Assembly: GCA_017453305.1 (NCBI GenBank)
Contig: JAFTKJ010000025.1
Location: 97,711-161,710, forward strand
Direction: 5' to 3'
Source: Clostridia bacterium
Lineage (GTDB): Bacteria; Bacillota; Clostridia; Oscillospirales; CAG-272
Length of the DNA: 64,000 nt
Shown one piece after another: positions 44,994-53,792 of the stretch. Numbering within the stretch: position 1 is the first letter of the stretch; each line of letters opens with the position of its first letter. The position numbers and the translations under genes are program-made. A model generated the notes under the pieces. It searched no databases, had not been told where the DNA came from, and saw only the letters and a list, made by a program, of their open reading frames with translations.

Positions 44994-47342
44994 ATGATCA
45001 AGCTGATCGAGCAAAGTGAAAAGGAAATCCGCTATGTAAACGGCGAGGGTGTAACGTATCAGTTCACGTACGAGGGGGGCGGCGCGTGGAGAATGCGCGC
45101 TGATCTCTTGGGCGGTGCTACCTTTGTACTTGTAGGCGACGCGCAAAAGCTGTGCGCTTATATGGGGGAGGATATTTCCTCCAAGAGCCAACCGATCGCG
45201 TCGGAGGATGGTGCCGATGGGCTGATCCTTACGGCGGCAGACGGCAGCACCGCAAAAATCGCAAAGAACGGTTCCGTGGTCTTTTGCAACAAGGACGGCA
45301 AGAGAATGGTTGAAGTGACTTCTTCCTCCATTGCCGACGGCAAGGCAAAGCTTCAGGGTACTCTTCTCACCGGTGAGGGAGTATTCGGCGGCGGTCAGCG
45401 TTTTGACGTTTGCAACCATCGCGGCAACAGTCTGCGTCTGTTCAGCTACGATTGCTACAATACCGATAACGGCAAGGGTACTTATATGCCCATTCCGCTC
45501 TTTTACACTACCTGCGGCGGCGGTATGTTCTTCAATCACTATGAGCGCATGAACGTGTCGTTCGGTGACGCGGAGAACAATACCTGGGAGATGGAGCTGT
45601 GCAAGGATGCCTTAGATTGCTACTTCTACACCAAGGGCAGCTATGCAGATCTGTTGCAGACTTACACCGACATGACGGGTAAGGCTGTGTCGGTTCCCAC
45701 CGAGTGGATGCAGGGTGTTTTGATCTGCCGCTACAATCCCGATTTCTGTGCGCTTGAGGCACAAAAGTGGATCTTTGATACCCTGGAAGAAATCCCGAAT
45801 TATCAAAATTATTTCCTGGATCGTGAGTGCACCGTCAAAGTCTCCGACGTGCCAAGGGAGGAGATCTCCAATTACCGCTTCCTGCTCAACGGCAAGGGCG
45901 CAAGAGTTTATATCCAGGATCCCGAAAACGGAAGATTTTTGCGCACCACGCGCAAGGGAGGCCCTTGTGGCGCGGGCATCAAGCCGATTGTTGAAAATTT
46001 GATCGCGGCAGGGCAAAAGCCCACTGCAATGGTGTTGGAGGGCGGCTTTGCCTTTTGGCGTGATTGCACCGAGGATACCGAAAAGGCAATTGCAAACCGC
46101 CAAATGATCAAGGATACCGTGGCTTGGCTGCACGGACAAAACATCCGCGTTATGGTCTACACAAGTATTGCAAATATTTCTCCCACGATGAAGGGGTATA
46201 AGCCCGAATATCAGCTGTGGGTGGAAATGACCAACTCCAAGGGAGAGGTCACTCGCACCTTTGATATCCCTCAGCAAAGATTTACCGACAACCCCGATGT
46301 TGGCGCACGTGGCAGAAGCTACCTCGATATTACCAACCCGGAAGCAATGGATTGGTATATCAACACCGTCTGGGGGGATCTTGTAGACCTTGGTATTGAG
46401 GGTGTCAAGATCGATTTCTGCGAAATGATGCCCGAGGGTGGCGTTTACAACGTTTACAATGAGAACAAAGAGGTAGTCGATCACTTTACCCTGAAGTATT
46501 GCTTCCATAATCCCGATATGTTTACGGGTATGAATGCGCACCATGCGTATCCCACCTATTTTATTTCGAATTTCTGCAAGGCAATGAACGAAAAGGTGGC
46601 AAAGCGCGCGGATGGCGACGGATTTATGGTGCTCTCACGCGGCGGCGCGTTCGGCTCTCAGCGTAACCCCTATTTGTGGGCGGGCGACCAGCAACGCATC
46701 TATCACAATCTGCAAACGCAGTTGATAGCACTCATGACCTCCGGTCTTGGCGGTGTTCCGTTCATGACCTACGATATGGCAGGCTACAGCTATCACAAGG
46801 TGGGCTTCTATTTTGAGGAGGGCGGAAAGGAAACCGAATCGCAAATTTATACTCGTGCCATCGAGTACACGGCGTTTACGCCCTGCATTCAAACGCACGG
46901 CGACGTCCGCCATTTGTACGATATGACCGAGGAAGCACAAAAGATTGCATCCCTTTATACCGACGTTCACATGCAGCTGCTCCCCTTGATGCAAAAGCTT
47001 TCCAAGGAGGCATGCCAAACGGGCATGCCCGTGGTGCGCCATTTGGTGCTCAACTACGCCGACGATGCAAACGTCTATCCCATTGAGGACGAGTTCATGA
47101 TGGGTGACGCCCTCCTGATTGCACCGATCTTTGACGAAGATACCTTTGAAAGGGAAGTGTACCTGCCCCGGGGCTCCTGGACTGATCTGCTCACGGGTGA
47201 GGCGATCACGGGCGGCGTGACCGTCAAGGTTCCCGTTACCATTGCACAAATTCCCGTATTCCTCAATAACGACTCTGCCGATGCAGACGCGGTCAAAAAG
47301 ATCTTTGAGGGCGAAACGTGGAAGAAGATCAATGCACTTTAA
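44994..47342 (+). CDS. GH31 alpha-glycosidase, copy 2
   Basis: 782 residues. The same family as its neighbours: GGGQRFDVCNHRGNSLRLFSYDCYNTDNGKGTYMPIPLFYTTCGGGMFFNHYE, the nucleophile segment GVKIDFCEMMPEGG, RGGAFGSQRNPYLWAGDQQRIY and VPFMTYDMAGYSYHK. The ATG at 44994 follows GAGAGGA; a few in-frame codons upstream are not conserved among the copies. It is about 36 bases after copy 1 and 39 before copy 3. Substantial differences from copy 3 are concentrated near residues 250-310. Cytosolic by sequence. Confidence 0.92.
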   Translation: MIKLIEQSEKEIRYVNGEGVTYQFTYEGGGAWRMRADLLGGATFVLVGDAQKLCAYMGEDISSKSQPIASEDGADGLILTAADGSTAKIAKNGSVVFCNKDGKRMVEVTSSSIADGKAKLQGTLLTGEGVFGGGQRFDVCNHRGNSLRLFSYDCYNTDNGKGTYMPIPLFYTTCGGGMFFNHYERMNVSFGDAENNTWEMELCKDALDCYFYTKGSYADLLQTYTDMTGKAVSVPTEWMQGVLICRYNPDFCALEAQKWIFDTLEEIPNYQNYFLDRECTVKVSDVPREEISNYRFLLNGKGARVYIQDPENGRFLRTTRKGGPCGAGIKPIVENLIAAGQKPTAMVLEGGFAFWRDCTEDTEKAIANRQMIKDTVAWLHGQNIRVMVYTSIANISPTMKGYKPEYQLWVEMTNSKGEVTRTFDIPQQRFTDNPDVGARGRSYLDITNPEAMDWYINTVWGDLVDLGIEGVKIDFCEMMPEGGVYNVYNENKEVVDHFTLKYCFHNPDMFTGMNAHHAYPTYFISNFCKAMNEKVAKRADGDGFMVLSRGGAFGSQRNPYLWAGDQQRIYHNLQTQLIALMTSGLGGVPFMTYDMAGYSYHKVGFYFEEGGKETESQIYTRAIEYTAFTPCIQTHGDVRHLYDMTEEAQKIASLYTDVHMQLLPLMQKLSKEACQTGMPVVRHLVLNYADDANVYPIEDEFMMGDALLIAPIFDEDTFEREVYLPRGSWTDLLTGEAITGGVTVKVPVTIAQIPVFLNNDSADADAVKKIFEGETWKKINAL

Positions 47343-47381
47343 TCTCGACCAAAATTAACAAACGAAAGAGAGAATCCGAAC

Positions 47382-49730
47382 ATGATAAAGCTGATCAATC
47401 AAACTGAATTTGCAGTTCGTTTGGCAAACCGTGAAAATTTAACGTACCAGTTTACCTACGAGGGCGACGGCGCATGGAGAATGCGTGCAGATCTCTTAGG
47501 CGGTGCAACCTTTGCCTTTGAGGGCGATGCACAAAAGCTGTGCGCATATATGGGGGAGAGCTTTTCTTCCAAGAGCCAACCGATTGCGGTTGAGGATGGT
47601 GCGGACGCAATCGTGCTCTCGGCAGCCGACGGCAGCACCGCAAAAATTGCAAAGAACGGCTCTGTGATCTTTTGCAACAAGGACGGCAAGAGAATGGTTG
47701 AATTGACTTCTGCCTCCATTGCCGAGGGCAAGGCAAAGCTTTGCGGTACGCTCCTTTCGGGCGAGGGCGTGTTCGGCGGCGGTCAGCGCTTTGACGTTTG
47801 CAACCACCGCGGCAACAGCCTGCGCCTGTTCAGCTACGATTGCTACAATACCGATAACGGCAAGGGGACTTATATGCCCATTCCGCTCTTTTACACCACC
47901 TGCGGCGGCGGTATGTTCTTCAACCACTACGAGCGCATGAACGTGTCGTTCGGTGACGCGGAGAACAATACCTGGGAGATGGAGCTGTGCAAGGATGCTT
48001 TGGATTGCTATTTTTACACCAAGGGCAGCTATGCAGATCTGTTGCAGACTTACACCGACATGACGGGTAAGGCGGTTTCGGTTCCCACCGAGTGGATGCA
48101 GGGTGTGCTGATCTGCCGTTATAGCCCGGAGTTTTGCGCGCTTGAGGTGGAAAAGTACAAGTTTGATTCCATCGATGAGATCCCGGATTATCAAAAATAC
48201 TTCTTGGATTGGAATTGCACCGTTAAGGTCACCGACGTGACCAAGGAGGAGCTTCGCAACTATCTGTTCCTTTACAGCAGTGTAGGGGCAAGAGCCTATA
48301 TTCAAAACCCGAAGGACGGAAGCTTTTTGCGCACCTCCCGCAAGGGCGGTCCCTGCGGTGCGGGCATTAAGGCTGTGGTTGAAAACTTGATTGCGGCAGG
48401 GCAAAAGCCCACCGCAATGGTACTGGAGGGCGGCTTTGGCGTTTGGCACGATTGCACTGAGGATACCGAAAAGGCAAAAAAGAACCGTCAATTCATCAAG
48501 GATACCGTCAAGTGGTTGCATGACCAAAATATCCGTGTAACGGTTTATATGAGTGTTGCAAATATTACCCCGAGAATGAAGGGATATAAGCCCGAATATC
48601 AGCTGTGGGTGGAAATGACCAACTCCAAGGGAGAGGTCACGCGTACCTTTGATATTCCTCAGCAAAAATTCACCGATAACCCCGACGTTGGAGCACGTGG
48701 CAGAAGCTACCTCGACATCACAAATCCCGAGGCACTTGACTGGTATCTGAACACGATTTGGGCTGACGTTGTGGACCTTGGCATTGAGGGTGTTAAAATC
48801 GATTTTTGCGAAATGATGCCCGAGGAGGGCGTATATCCCGTACGCAACGAAAAGCAAGAAATCGTGGATTATCAAACGCTCAAATATTGCTTCCACACCC
48901 CCGATATGTTTACGGGTATGAACGCGCACCACGCATATCCCACCTATTTTATTTCCACCTTCTGCAAGGCAATGAACGAAAAGGTTGCAAAACGCGCGGA
49001 TGGCGATGGATTTATGGTGCTCTCACGCGGCGGTGCATTCGGCTCTCAGCGCAACCCCTATTTGTGGGCAGGTGACCAGACGCGCACGTATCCGACTCTG
49101 CAAAAGCAGATGACCGCACTCATGACCTCCGGTCTTGGCGGTGTTCCGTTCATGACCTACGACATGGCAGGCTACAGCTACGCAAAACCCGGCGTTTACT
49201 TTGAAGAAGGAACTATGGAGACCGAATCGCAGATCTACACCCGTGCCATCGAGTACACGGCGTTCACCCCCTGCATTCAAACGCACGGCGACGTCCGCCA
49301 TTTGTACGATATGACCGAGGAAACGAAAAAGATAGCCTCGCTGTATACCGACGTTCACATGCAGCTGCTCCCCTTGATGCAAAAGCTTTCCAAGGAGGCT
49401 TGCCAAACGGGCATGCCCGTGGTGCGCCATTTGGTGCTCAACTACGCCGACGATGCAAACGTCTATCCCATTGAGGATGAGTTCATGCTGGGCGATGCAC
49501 TCCTCGTAGCACCGATCCTTGACGAGGATACCTTTGAAAGGACAGTGTATCTGCCCAAGGGCTCCTGGACCAATTTGCTCACAGGTGAGGCGATCACGGG
49601 CGGCGTGACCGTCAAGGTTCCCGTTACCATGGCACAAATCCCCGTATTCCTCAATAACGATTCTGCCGATGCCAAGGACCTGCAAACCGTATTTGCAACC
49701 GACGCTTGGAAGCAGATCTGCAAAATTTAA
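47382..49730 (+). CDS. GH31 alpha-glycosidase, copy 3
   Basis: 782 residues, near-identical in layout to copy 2 (same length, most motifs identical, including GVKIDFCEMMPEEG and RGGAFGSQRNPYLWAGDQTRTY). The last residues (DAKDLQTVFATDAWKQICKI) differ from copy 2. Its ribosome site GAAAGAGAG lies upstream of ATG 47382 and it ends the operon before the terminator at 49746. Duplication with divergence of the substrate loops is the simplest explanation. Confidence 0.92.
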   Translation: MIKLINQTEFAVRLANRENLTYQFTYEGDGAWRMRADLLGGATFAFEGDAQKLCAYMGESFSSKSQPIAVEDGADAIVLSAADGSTAKIAKNGSVIFCNKDGKRMVELTSASIAEGKAKLCGTLLSGEGVFGGGQRFDVCNHRGNSLRLFSYDCYNTDNGKGTYMPIPLFYTTCGGGMFFNHYERMNVSFGDAENNTWEMELCKDALDCYFYTKGSYADLLQTYTDMTGKAVSVPTEWMQGVLICRYSPEFCALEVEKYKFDSIDEIPDYQKYFLDWNCTVKVTDVTKEELRNYLFLYSSVGARAYIQNPKDGSFLRTSRKGGPCGAGIKAVVENLIAAGQKPTAMVLEGGFGVWHDCTEDTEKAKKNRQFIKDTVKWLHDQNIRVTVYMSVANITPRMKGYKPEYQLWVEMTNSKGEVTRTFDIPQQKFTDNPDVGARGRSYLDITNPEALDWYLNTIWADVVDLGIEGVKIDFCEMMPEEGVYPVRNEKQEIVDYQTLKYCFHTPDMFTGMNAHHAYPTYFISTFCKAMNEKVAKRADGDGFMVLSRGGAFGSQRNPYLWAGDQTRTYPTLQKQMTALMTSGLGGVPFMTYDMAGYSYAKPGVYFEEGTMETESQIYTRAIEYTAFTPCIQTHGDVRHLYDMTEETKKIASLYTDVHMQLLPLMQKLSKEACQTGMPVVRHLVLNYADDANVYPIEDEFMLGDALLVAPILDEDTFERTVYLPKGSWTNLLTGEAITGGVTVKVPVTMAQIPVFLNNDSADAKDLQTVFATDAWKQICKI

Positions 49731-49745
49731 ATTGGATCAAAAAAC

Positions 49746-49776
49746 AAGAATCCCCTCGCTGAGCGAGGGGATTCTT
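49746..49776. terminator. Bidirectional intrinsic terminator between GH31 copy 3 and purC
   Basis: A perfect 15-bp inverted repeat (49746-49760 with 49762-49776) centres on one base. The minus strand has a clear T-rich tract after it (TTGTTTTTTG), so it is strong for purC; the plus-strand tract is weak. Confidence 0.85.
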
Positions 49777-49794
49777 ACCTATACATTATATAGA

Positions 49795-50478
49795 TTATCT
49801 TGCAAGGATGAGCTTGGTCAACTCAACGGGATCTACGATCTTGCCATCCTTGTAAACACGCATGTTACCGGATGCGATCTCATCGATCAGAATGACCTCA
49901 CCATTGTTGTAACCGAATTCGAACTTGATATCCCACAGATCCAAGCCAATGGTCTTCAGGTCGTCCGCTACGATCTTGGTGATCTTCAAGGTCTGCTCCT
50001 TCATGCTCTCAAACATCTTCATGTCCATAATACCGAGAGCTGCAAGTCCTTCTGCCGTTACCAGCGGATCGCCCTTTTCGTCGTTCTTAAAGGTGCACTC
50101 AACGTAGCCGCCCTCAAGAGGAGTGCCGTCCTTGATGTATTCGCCGTATCTGCGAATAAAGCTACCGGTTGCAACCAAACGGCAAATGACCTCCAAGCCG
50201 TGGCCGAATACCTTGCCGGGAAGAACCTCCATGGTTGCGTTTTCAACGTCTGCGCCAACGTAGTGCGTTTTTACGCCTGCCTTTTTGCAAAGCTCAAAGT
50301 AGTAAATAGAGGTTTGCAGGTTTGCCTTGCCGATGCCGTCAATGGTAAGACCAACGGAGTTTTCGCCGGGATCGAACACACCGTCCTTGCCGGTGCAATC
50401 GTCCTTGAATTTCAGCATTACGTTGCCATTGTCAAGCTGATAAACGTCCTTGGTTTTTCCGGTATAGATCTTCTTCAT
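49795..50478 (-). CDS. purC: SAICAR synthetase (phosphoribosylaminoimidazole-succinocarboxamide synthase)
   Basis: 227 residues starting [92 protein letters not shown] are family patterns. It makes SAICAR from CAIR, aspartate and ATP in purine synthesis. The ATG at 50478 has AAGGAG 7 bases upstream; the earlier ATG at 50484 lies too close to that site. It is alone here with its own promoter, without other pur genes, and no purine riboswitch is visible in its short leader. Confidence 0.96.
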   Translation of the reverse strand: MKKIYTGKTKDVYQLDNGNVMLKFKDDCTGKDGVFDPGENSVGLTIDGIGKANLQTSIYYFELCKKAGVKTHYVGADVENATMEVLPGKVFGHGLEVICRLVATGSFIRRYGEYIKDGTPLEGGYVECTFKNDEKGDPLVTAEGLAALGIMDMKMFESMKEQTLKITKIVADDLKTIGLDLWDIKFEFGYNNGEVILIDEIASGNMRVYKDGKIVDPVELTKLILAR

Positions 50479-50562
50479 AATCATTCTCCTTCAAAGGTGA
50501 AAATAAGATTCCTCGTCCGCTGTGCGCGTTGGCATCGACGGATTCAAATTTTTTACGCAGAT

Positions 50563-50591
50563 ATTATATCATAAATCTATATTTTTGTCAA
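50563..50591 (-). promoter_or_regulatory. Consensus promoter of purC
   Basis: Minus-strand TTGACA (50591-50586) and TATAAT (50568-50563) with a 17-base spacer. The leader to the ATG is about 80 bases. Confidence 0.92.
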
Positions 50592-50900
50592 TAAAAGCAA
50601 CAAAAAAAAATAGAAAAAATATTGTTTTCAAGGGCTTCTTTTTTGTGGATTATTTCGTAGTTGCGTGTTTTATGCATTCACAAAAAGATGTTTTTATAAT
50701 ACAAAGGAGCGCAAAGGTTCGAACCGATCCCTAAAAGAGGAGTTGTACGAGCGGTTGGAAATTTTTCGTACAAAGCCGATGCGCGCATTCCGGGTCGGAT
50801 GCATTTGCATAGCTCACCCCGTTTGTATCGCGAATATGACGAAATGCAACATAAGAAGCATAAAAAATTAAAAATATTTTATTCTTTTTACAAAATTCGG
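50592..50900. other. AT-rich intergenic region with no recognised gene
   Basis: About 310 bases between the purC promoter and the RpiR promoter. It has a 10-bp palindrome GGTTCGAACC (50716-50725), an imperfect TACAAA/TTTGTA pairing around 50770-50826 that could close a structured RNA, and a short open frame at 50665-50871 (68 codons, no convincing family, weak ribosome site). I see no tRNA, riboswitch or transposon. Confidence 0.5.
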
Positions 50901-50929
50901 TTGACAATTCGATTTTTTTGAGGTATAAT
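50901..50929 (+). promoter_or_regulatory. Consensus promoter of the RpiR operon
   Basis: TTGACA (50901-50906) and TATAAT (50924-50929) with a 17-base spacer, about 48 bases before the RpiR start. Confidence 0.92.
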
Positions 50930-50976
50930 AAAATGTATGCCGAAAAAAGTAGATCTTAAGAAGAAAGGGGATGCCG

Positions 50977-51843
50977 ATGATGAACGGTGATTTGCTGAAG
51001 ATCATAGAAGACGGGATGCCCACTTTTTCCAAAGGACAAAGACTGATTGCGGCTTATATCCTCAAGCACTACGAAAAAGCCGCCTACCTTACGGCGTCAC
51101 GCCTGGGTACTATCGTCGGTGTTTCGGAGTCTACCGTCGTGCGCTTTGCCAACGAGCTTGGCTTTGAGGGATATCCGGAGTTGCAGCAAGCACTCAAAAA
51201 GCTGATTCGAAGCCGTTTGACCTCGGTTCAGCGAATGGAGGTTACCAATAGCCTCATCGGCGAGGGTGACATCCTGGAAAAGGTGCTTTCTTCCGATATT
51301 TCAAAGATCCGCCAAACCATGGAGGAGATCGACCGCCAAAGCTTTGACGACGCGGTGGATCGTATTGTTAACGCAAAGAATATTTACATCATCGGCGTGC
51401 GTTCCTCTTCCACTTTGGCAGGATTTCTCAATTACAGTCTGCGCATGATCTTTGATAACGTTCGTTTTGTTCAAACCACCTCGGGCAGTGAAATGTTCGA
51501 GCAGATTATGCAGGTGGGGGGCGGAGACGTGATGTTTGCCATCAGTTTCCCGCGTTATTCCACCCGTATCATCAATGCGGTGGAGTATGCCAAGGGCAGA
51601 GGTGCTGACGTAGTGGCTCTGACCGACAGTAAGCTTTCTCCCATCGCGGCGTATGCCGACCAATTGCTCATCGCACACAGCGATATGGCTTCCTTTATGG
51701 ATTCTTTGGTAGCTCCTTTGAGCATCATTAACGCCATCGTCGTTGCCGTTGCACGTAAAAAGCAGGATGAGGTCAGTGAGCGCTTGCGTGTATTGGAGGA
51801 GGTTTGGGATCGATATGACGTCTATGACAAAAAAGGACAGTGA
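50977..51843 (+). CDS. MurR/RpiR-family regulator with SIS domain
   Basis: 288 residues. The N-terminal helix-turn-helix is FSKGQRLIAAYILKHYEKAAYLTASRLGTIVGVSESTVVRFANELGFEGYPELQQALK. The C-terminal SIS domain is seen in IVNAKNIYIIGVRSSSTLAGFLNYSLRMIF and DVMFAISFPRYSTRIINAVEYAKGRGADVVALTDS, a sugar-phosphate binding fold. Such proteins sense phosphosugars. The start at 50977 or 50980 follows AAAGGGG; the ATG at 50971 touches it. The end overlaps the next gene by 29 bases. Confidence 0.93.
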   Translation: MMNGDLLKIIEDGMPTFSKGQRLIAAYILKHYEKAAYLTASRLGTIVGVSESTVVRFANELGFEGYPELQQALKKLIRSRLTSVQRMEVTNSLIGEGDILEKVLSSDISKIRQTMEEIDRQSFDDAVDRIVNAKNIYIIGVRSSSTLAGFLNYSLRMIFDNVRFVQTTSGSEMFEQIMQVGGGDVMFAISFPRYSTRIINAVEYAKGRGADVVALTDSKLSPIAAYADQLLIAHSDMASFMDSLVAPLSIINAIVVAVARKKQDEVSERLRVLEEVWDRYDVYDKKGQ

Positions 51844-53080
51844 CGCACGTTCGGTTGCGGTCATCGGCGGCGGTGCCGCAGGAATGATGGCGGCAATCAC
51901 GGCGGCAGAGTCCGGCGCGTCGGTCACACTCTTCGAAAAAAACGATCGCATGGGCAAAAAGCTGCGCATTACAGGCAAGGGAAGGTGCAACGTCACCAAC
52001 CGTTGTGACCAAAATGAATTTCTTGCCAATATTCCAACCAACCCAAGATTTTTGTATACGGCGCTCTCTCGTTTTTCTACCGAGGATACCGTTGCCTTCT
52101 TTGAGGAGGCGGGGGTGCCTTTGAAAACCGAGCGCGGCAAACGGGTGTTTCCCGTGTCCGATAAGGCAGGCGATATCGTTTCTGCTTTGGAGCGCAGATG
52201 CAAGGAGACGGGCGTGGAGATCGTCCACCGACGTGTGGATGCGCTTTTGGTTGAGGATGGCAGAATGGTCGGCTTGCGTCACGGTAGTACAGAGGAGCAA
52301 TTTGACGCTGTGCTGGTTTGCACGGGAGGCAGATCTTATCCTATGACGGGGTCTGACGGTGACGGGTATCGCTTCGCGTCCGATGTGGGGCATACGGTCA
52401 CACCGTTGTATCCCTCGTTGGTACCTTTGGTTGCACAGGGGAAGCTTTGCGCCTCCTTGCAGGGACTTTCTTTAAAAAACGTTTCCTTGCGTGTAAAAAA
52501 CACGCAATCCGGAAAAACTGTATATGAGGATTTCGGAGAGATGCTGTTTACGCATTTCGGCTTGACAGGTCCCTTGATCCTGTCGGCATCTGCACATCTA
52601 TCCGATATTACTCCGGGAAAATACGAGGCGTGCATCGACCTGAAGCCCGCTTTGGACGAAAAGACCTTGGACGCGCGTATCCTTTCCGATTTTTCAAAAT
52701 ATCAAAATCGCGATTTCATCAATGCGCTTGATGATCTTCTGCCGCAAAAAATGATTGAGCCGTTTATCCGCTTGTGTGAGATCGATCCTCGAAAGAAGAT
52801 CAATTCCGTCACAAGGGAAGAACGGGAACGCATGGTGCGTACGCTCAAGGGAATTCGAGTCCCTTTGCACGGCTTCCGTCCCATCGATGAGGCCATCATT
52901 ACGCGTGGCGGTGTCAGCATCAAGGAGGTCAATCCCAAAACCATGGAGTCCAAGCTGATCAAGGGACTGTATTTTGCAGGCGAGATCCTGGACGTGGACG
53001 GGTACACGGGTGGCTTCAATTTGCAAATTGCATTTTCTACAGCCGTTGTGGCAGGTTCCTCGGCGGCGTGGGAGATATAA
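51815..53080 (+). CDS. BaiN/HI0933-family NAD(P)/FAD-dependent oxidoreductase
   Basis: 421 residues. The FAD motif is SVAVIGGGAAGMMAAITAAESGASVTLFEKNDRMGKKLRITGKGRCNVTN, diagnostic of this family, with ALLVCTGGRSYPMTGSDGDGY and the C-terminal VSIKEVNPKTMESKLIKGLYFAGEILDVDGYTGGFNLQIAFSTAVVAG. Relatives include YhiN, HI0933 and a bile-acid dehydroxylation protein. No specific function can be assigned. Start 51815 has GGAGGAGG 9 bases upstream and lies inside the RpiR gene; cmk follows after 23 bases. Confidence 0.9.
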   Translation: MTSMTKKDSDARSVAVIGGGAAGMMAAITAAESGASVTLFEKNDRMGKKLRITGKGRCNVTNRCDQNEFLANIPTNPRFLYTALSRFSTEDTVAFFEEAGVPLKTERGKRVFPVSDKAGDIVSALERRCKETGVEIVHRRVDALLVEDGRMVGLRHGSTEEQFDAVLVCTGGRSYPMTGSDGDGYRFASDVGHTVTPLYPSLVPLVAQGKLCASLQGLSLKNVSLRVKNTQSGKTVYEDFGEMLFTHFGLTGPLILSASAHLSDITPGKYEACIDLKPALDEKTLDARILSDFSKYQNRDFINALDDLLPQKMIEPFIRLCEIDPRKKINSVTREERERMVRTLKGIRVPLHGFRPIDEAIITRGGVSIKEVNPKTMESKLIKGLYFAGEILDVDGYTGGFNLQIAFSTAVVAGSSAAWEI

Positions 53081-53103
53081 ATAAAAAATAAGGAAACCGG
53101 AAT

Positions 53104-53772
53104 ATGATTCAAATAGCAATAGACGGTCCCAGCGGAGCAGGAAAGTCAACGGTTGCAAAGGCGGTAGCCAAGCAGTTGGGTATTATTTACGTAGATACGG
53201 GTGCGTTGTATCGTACCATCGGTTATTACGTGCGCCAAAAAGGCGTGGATCCCAAGGATGCCGCGGGTGTAGAAGCACTCCTGCCCGAGATCCAAGTGGA
53301 ACTGAAATACGAAAACGGTACGCAGATCGTGAGCCTGAACGGCGAGGATCTGGGCGACCGTATCCGCACTCCCGAAATTTCCATGTACGCCTCTGCCGTT
53401 TCTGCCATTCCCGCCGTGCGCACCTTCCTTTTGGAAACACAGCAGGATATTGCAAGACGCAACAGTGTCATCATGGACGGTCGTGACATCGGCACGGTCA
53501 TTCTTCCAAATGCAGACGTTAAGATCTTTTTGACCGCAAGCGACGAGTGCCGTGCAACGCGCCGCCGTGATGAGCTTGTGGCAAAGGGAATGAACGTTAC
53601 CTATGAGGAAGTGCTTGCAGACATGCAAAAGCGTGACCGCGATGACAGCACGCGTGCGGTTGCTCCTGCAGTTGCGGCAGAGGATGCCATCCTTTTGGAT
53701 AACTCCTGGATGACACCCGAAGAGAGCACCGAGGCGGTCATTCGTCTGGTCAAGGAAAAAACAGGAAAATGA
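53104..53772 (+). CDS. cmk: Cytidylate kinase
   Basis: 222 residues. The P loop is AIDGPSGAGKSTVAKAVAKQLG, with YVDTGALYRTIGYYV, SVIMDGRDIGTVILPNADVKIFLTAS and RDRDDSTRAVAPAV, all family motifs. It phosphorylates CMP and dCMP. AAGGA precedes the ATG weakly. It sits between the flavoprotein gene and ispH-rpsA, as in many Clostridia. Confidence 0.96.
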   Translation: MIQIAIDGPSGAGKSTVAKAVAKQLGIIYVDTGALYRTIGYYVRQKGVDPKDAAGVEALLPEIQVELKYENGTQIVSLNGEDLGDRIRTPEISMYASAVSAIPAVRTFLLETQQDIARRNSVIMDGRDIGTVILPNADVKIFLTASDECRATRRRDELVAKGMNVTYEEVLADMQKRDRDDSTRAVAPAVAAEDAILLDNSWMTPEESTEAVIRLVKEKTGK

Positions 53773-53792
53773 ACAATTGAAAGGAGTCTCAA

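Noticed and set aside
42624-45539. A 971-codon minus-strand open frame opposite GH31 copies 1 and 2
   Set aside because: It is antisense to strong GH31 homology, spans two genes and shows no family motif; GC-biased codons leave the antisense frame open.
50478-50568. Purine riboswitch in the purC leader
   Set aside because: The leader is only about 80 bases and lacks the purine-aptamer core or a terminator stem.
50716-50725. GGTTCGAACC as the T-arm of a tRNA
   Set aside because: No acceptor stem, D-arm or anticodon arm could be placed around it.
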